Source of the DNA: Tranquillimonas sp964472855
Lineage (GTDB): Bacteria > Pseudomonadota > Alphaproteobacteria > Rhodobacterales > Rhodobacteraceae
Direction of reading: 5' to 3'
Assembly: GCA_964472855.1 (NCBI GenBank)
Contig: CAYYMJ010000016.1
Coordinates: 1-53,297 of the forward strand
Length of the DNA: 53,297 nucleotides
A program made the translations under genes and the position numbers. The notes below the pieces were generated by a model that saw nothing but the letters and a program-made list of their open reading frames with translations, was not told the DNA's origin and ran no database searches. This document shows positions 51,953 to 53,297 of the stretch, one piece after another (the stretch's first letter is position 1; the number at the start of each line of letters is the position of its first letter).

Positions 51953-52432
51953 TCAGCCGGTGTCGGCGGGTGCGTCCTGCCCGGTTGCGGCCCAGCGGCG
52001 CGGGCCCGGGCCGTCGTCGCCCAGGGCGTCGCCGGGATTGTACAGCGGGCAGTTGGTCAGCGACAGGCAGCCACAGCCGATGCAATTGCCCAACTGGTTG
52101 CGCAGGCGCAACAGCTGGTCGATGCGCGCGTCCAGTCTGGCCTGCCAGGGCACGGCAGCGTCGGCCCATGTCTGGGGGTCCAGCGTCTGGCCACGGGGGA
52201 TCCGGTCGAGCACCTCGCGCACCTCGGCCAGCGGAATGCCCAATGTCTGGGCGATGCGAATGATCGAGACCCGGCGCAATTCGCGGCGGTCATAGCGGCG
52301 GTGATTGGCGGGCGTGCGCCAGCTTTCGATCAGGCCCTCGGCCTCGTAATAATGCAGCGTCGACACGGCGACCCCGGCGCGGCGCGCCATGTCGCCGACG
52401 GACAGATCGTTGATCACGGGTCTGTGGGGCAT
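51953..52432 (-). CDS. soxR: redox-sensing MerR-family regulator SoxR
   Basis: A 159-residue SoxR. An N-terminal MerR helix-turn-helix (LSVGDMARRAGVAVSTLHYY) leads to a dimerisation helix and the 2Fe-2S site CIGCGCLSLTNC (CxxCxCx5C). Oxidation by redox-cycling compounds switches target promoters on. ATG 52432 is chosen; extending upstream would run through the operator. A textbook SoxR box lies 8 bp before the start, so autoregulation is likely. The C-terminal tail after the cluster is Pro/Gly-rich. Confidence 0.95.
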   Translation of the reverse strand: MPHRPVINDLSVGDMARRAGVAVSTLHYYEAEGLIESWRTPANHRRYDRRELRRVSIIRIAQTLGIPLAEVREVLDRIPRGQTLDPQTWADAAVPWQARLDARIDQLLRLRNQLGNCIGCGCLSLTNCPLYNPGDALGDDGPGPRRWAATGQDAPADTG

Positions 52433-52440
52433 CCGGTTAT

Positions 52441-52460
52441 ACCTCAAGTTGGCTTGAGGT
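52441..52460. promoter_or_regulatory. SoxR box upstream of soxR
   Basis: ACCTCAAGTTGGCTTGAGGT, a near-perfect palindrome (ACCTCAAG/CTTGAGGT) matching the E. coli SoxR site CCTCAAGTTAACTTGAGG except at the two central bases. On the minus strand a TATGAC lies before it and TATAAC directly after it, with the soxR ATG only about 6 nt beyond, suggesting a leaderless soxR mRNA. No gene reads away on the plus strand. Confidence 0.88.
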
Positions 52461-52542
52461 CATAGGTTGCGGCACGGAGCGTGTGCGGTCAAGGACGGCT
52501 TGTCTGCCTGCTGCGCAGGTTCAGGCCCCTGCCGCCCTGGCG

Positions 52543-53139
52543 TCAGACCGTGTGCACCCGGTGGTGACCGGCGGCGATCTCCCACACCACGCCCTGCCCG
52601 CCCGGCAGGTCGAGATAGCCCGTCACGCCCAGCCCCAGCGCCTCGGCCCGCAGCAGCCTGAGCGTGATGCCATGGCTTACGATCACCGCCGCGCGGCCCA
52701 GATCGGCCGGCTTGGCCAGATCGGCCAGAAAGTCGCGCACGCGGGTGCGCAGCCGGTCCAGCCCCTCGCCGCCCGGCGCGGCGAACAGCCAGGCAAAGTC
52801 AGGCCCCTGTTCGATTGCGGGGTATTCGTGGGTGATCTCGTCGCGGGTCATGCCCTCGAACCGGCCCACGCCCAGTTCCATCAGCCGGGGGTCTTGCCGG
52901 CGCGGCCATGACATGCCCGTCAGCGCGATATCGGCGGTTTGCATGGTGCGGCCCGAGGGGCTGACGAACAGATCGGCGCGGCCGTCCGGCAACAGGGCGG
53001 CCACGACCCGCCCCATCGCCGTTGCCTGCCTGCGCCCGTGCACGGTCAGCGGCGAATCGAGCCGACCCTGCATGCGCCCGGCGGCATTCCACACGGTCTG
53101 GCCGTGGCGCATGAGGATCAGTCGGGGGTATCCGGTCAT
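52543..53139 (-). CDS. histidine phosphatase (phosphoglycerate mutase-like)
   Basis: A 198-residue enzyme with the catalytic LMRHGQTVWN (His12), the conserved Arg in SPSGRTMQTA, the acid residue in LMELGVGRFEGMT, and the second His in IVSHGITLRLL. This is the cofactor-dependent mutase/phosphatase fold; broad-specificity phosphatases such as CobC or GpmB-like proteins look the same. A CobC role is possible given the cob genes at 26-30 kb but is not shown. Confidence 0.87.
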   Translation of the reverse strand: MTGYPRLILMRHGQTVWNAAGRMQGRLDSPLTVHGRRQATAMGRVVAALLPDGRADLFVSPSGRTMQTADIALTGMSWPRRQDPRLMELGVGRFEGMTRDEITHEYPAIEQGPDFAWLFAAPGGEGLDRLRTRVRDFLADLAKPADLGRAAVIVSHGITLRLLRAEALGLGVTGYLDLPGGQGVVWEIAAGHHRVHTV

Positions 53140-53210
53140 GGCGCCCTTTGCGGCGTAAGGCGGGGCCAGCCCCAAGCCACGCGCCGCCGCCGCGCGGGCC
53201 GGCATGAAAA

Positions 53211-53233
53211 CGGCGCGCCGGTCAGGCGCGCCG
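53211..53233 (-). terminator. intrinsic terminator of tRNA-Val(CAC)
   Basis: On the minus strand CGGCGCGCC, loop TGACC, GGCGCGCCG, then TTTTC. It starts about 10 nt past the CCA end of the tRNA. Strong stem and T-run make this the clearest Rho-independent terminator in the window. Confidence 0.85.
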
Positions 53234-53242
53234 CGGAAAATC

Positions 53243-53297
53243 TGGTGGGTGATGAGGGATTTGAACCCCCGACATCTTCGATGTGAACGAAGCGCTC
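53243..53297 (-). tRNA. tRNA-Val (anticodon CAC), truncated by the window edge
   Basis: The 3' part of a tRNA on the minus strand: anticodon loop TTCACAT (anticodon CAC), T-arm GGTTCAAATCC, acceptor strand ATCACCC, discriminator A and CCA. The D-arm and 5' acceptor strand lie beyond 53297. Confidence 0.93.

Noticed and set aside
52467..52661. A 64-codon plus-strand frame that could be a SoxR target
   Set aside because: It is mostly antisense to the histidine phosphatase end and is Arg/Pro/Ala-rich; no ribosome binding site or conserved motif.

Overview
The window is a GC-rich chromosomal segment of an alphaproteobacterium, almost certainly a Rhodobacteraceae member. The evidence is the family-typical gene orders (lptF-lptG-lptD-surA-pdxA-rsmA divergent from pepA-holC; prfA-prmC-DUF4167; zwf-pgl-pgi), the palindromes GTTAGCGCTAAC and AGCGTTAACGCT upstream of zwf and eno that match the CceR-type operator known in Rhodobacter, and several copies of an intergenic repeat with the core CATCATCTTGGC. 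Coding density is high, codon use looks uniform, and I see no prophage, insertion sequence, CRISPR array or rRNA operon. The sequence is a draft scaffold: 100 Ns interrupt prmC, and a 55-bp exact duplication flanks them, so the gap looks like an assembly artefact.

Layout, left to right. 0.3-4.7 kb: tRNA-Asn, an MBL-fold hydrolase, an EnvZ-like kinase, and ppx-rlmE. 4.9-8.1 kb: a one-carbon operon (PF13769-type small protein, MetF, HAD phosphatase, methyl-THF:corrinoid methyltransferase, small conserved protein). It is followed after a regulator/membrane-protein pair by a 2Fe-2S/ASKHA corrinoid-activating protein (9.6-11.7 kb); together these fit demethylation of methylated compounds onto tetrahydrofolate and oxidation of the methyl group. 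11.9-17.5 kb: a Bcr/CflA-type exporter, a repeat-rich intergenic stretch, tRNA-Gly, a CPA1 antiporter, a Fur/Mur regulator, an EamA transporter and a short MetE-like protein. 17.5-23.4 kb: eno, a cupin, and the zwf-pgl-pgi operon of the oxidative entry to the Entner-Doudoroff pathway. 23.5-26.5 kb: an unassigned radical SAM protein, an HNH endonuclease, an esterase and a DNA glycosylase. 26.5-30.5 kb: cobalamin genes (cobK, cbiD, cobA, cobB). 

30.6-41.4 kb: an MFS transporter, holC-pepA, and the outer-membrane biogenesis/ribosome operon lptF-lptG-lptD-surA-pdxA-rsmA. 41.4-49.2 kb, all on the minus strand: an M20 hydrolase, a class-III aminotransferase, two adjacent ureohydrolases (one agmatinase-like, one guanidinobutyrase-like), DUF1499, prfA, prmC and DUF4167. 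The first four look like a guanidino-compound/polyamine catabolic unit that runs into the translation-termination genes. 49.3-53.3 kb: mazG, tRNA-Asp, an EamA transporter, a tiny Flp-like pilin, tRNA-Val(TAC), soxR with its own SoxR box, a histidine phosphatase and a truncated tRNA-Val(CAC).

Most genes are core metabolism. The points most worth checking are the false gap in prmC, the CceR-type and SoxR-type operators, the palindrome between the XRE/MmyB regulator and a membrane protein, the cysteine-rich radical SAM protein, the paired ureohydrolases, and the intergenic hairpin and repeat elements.
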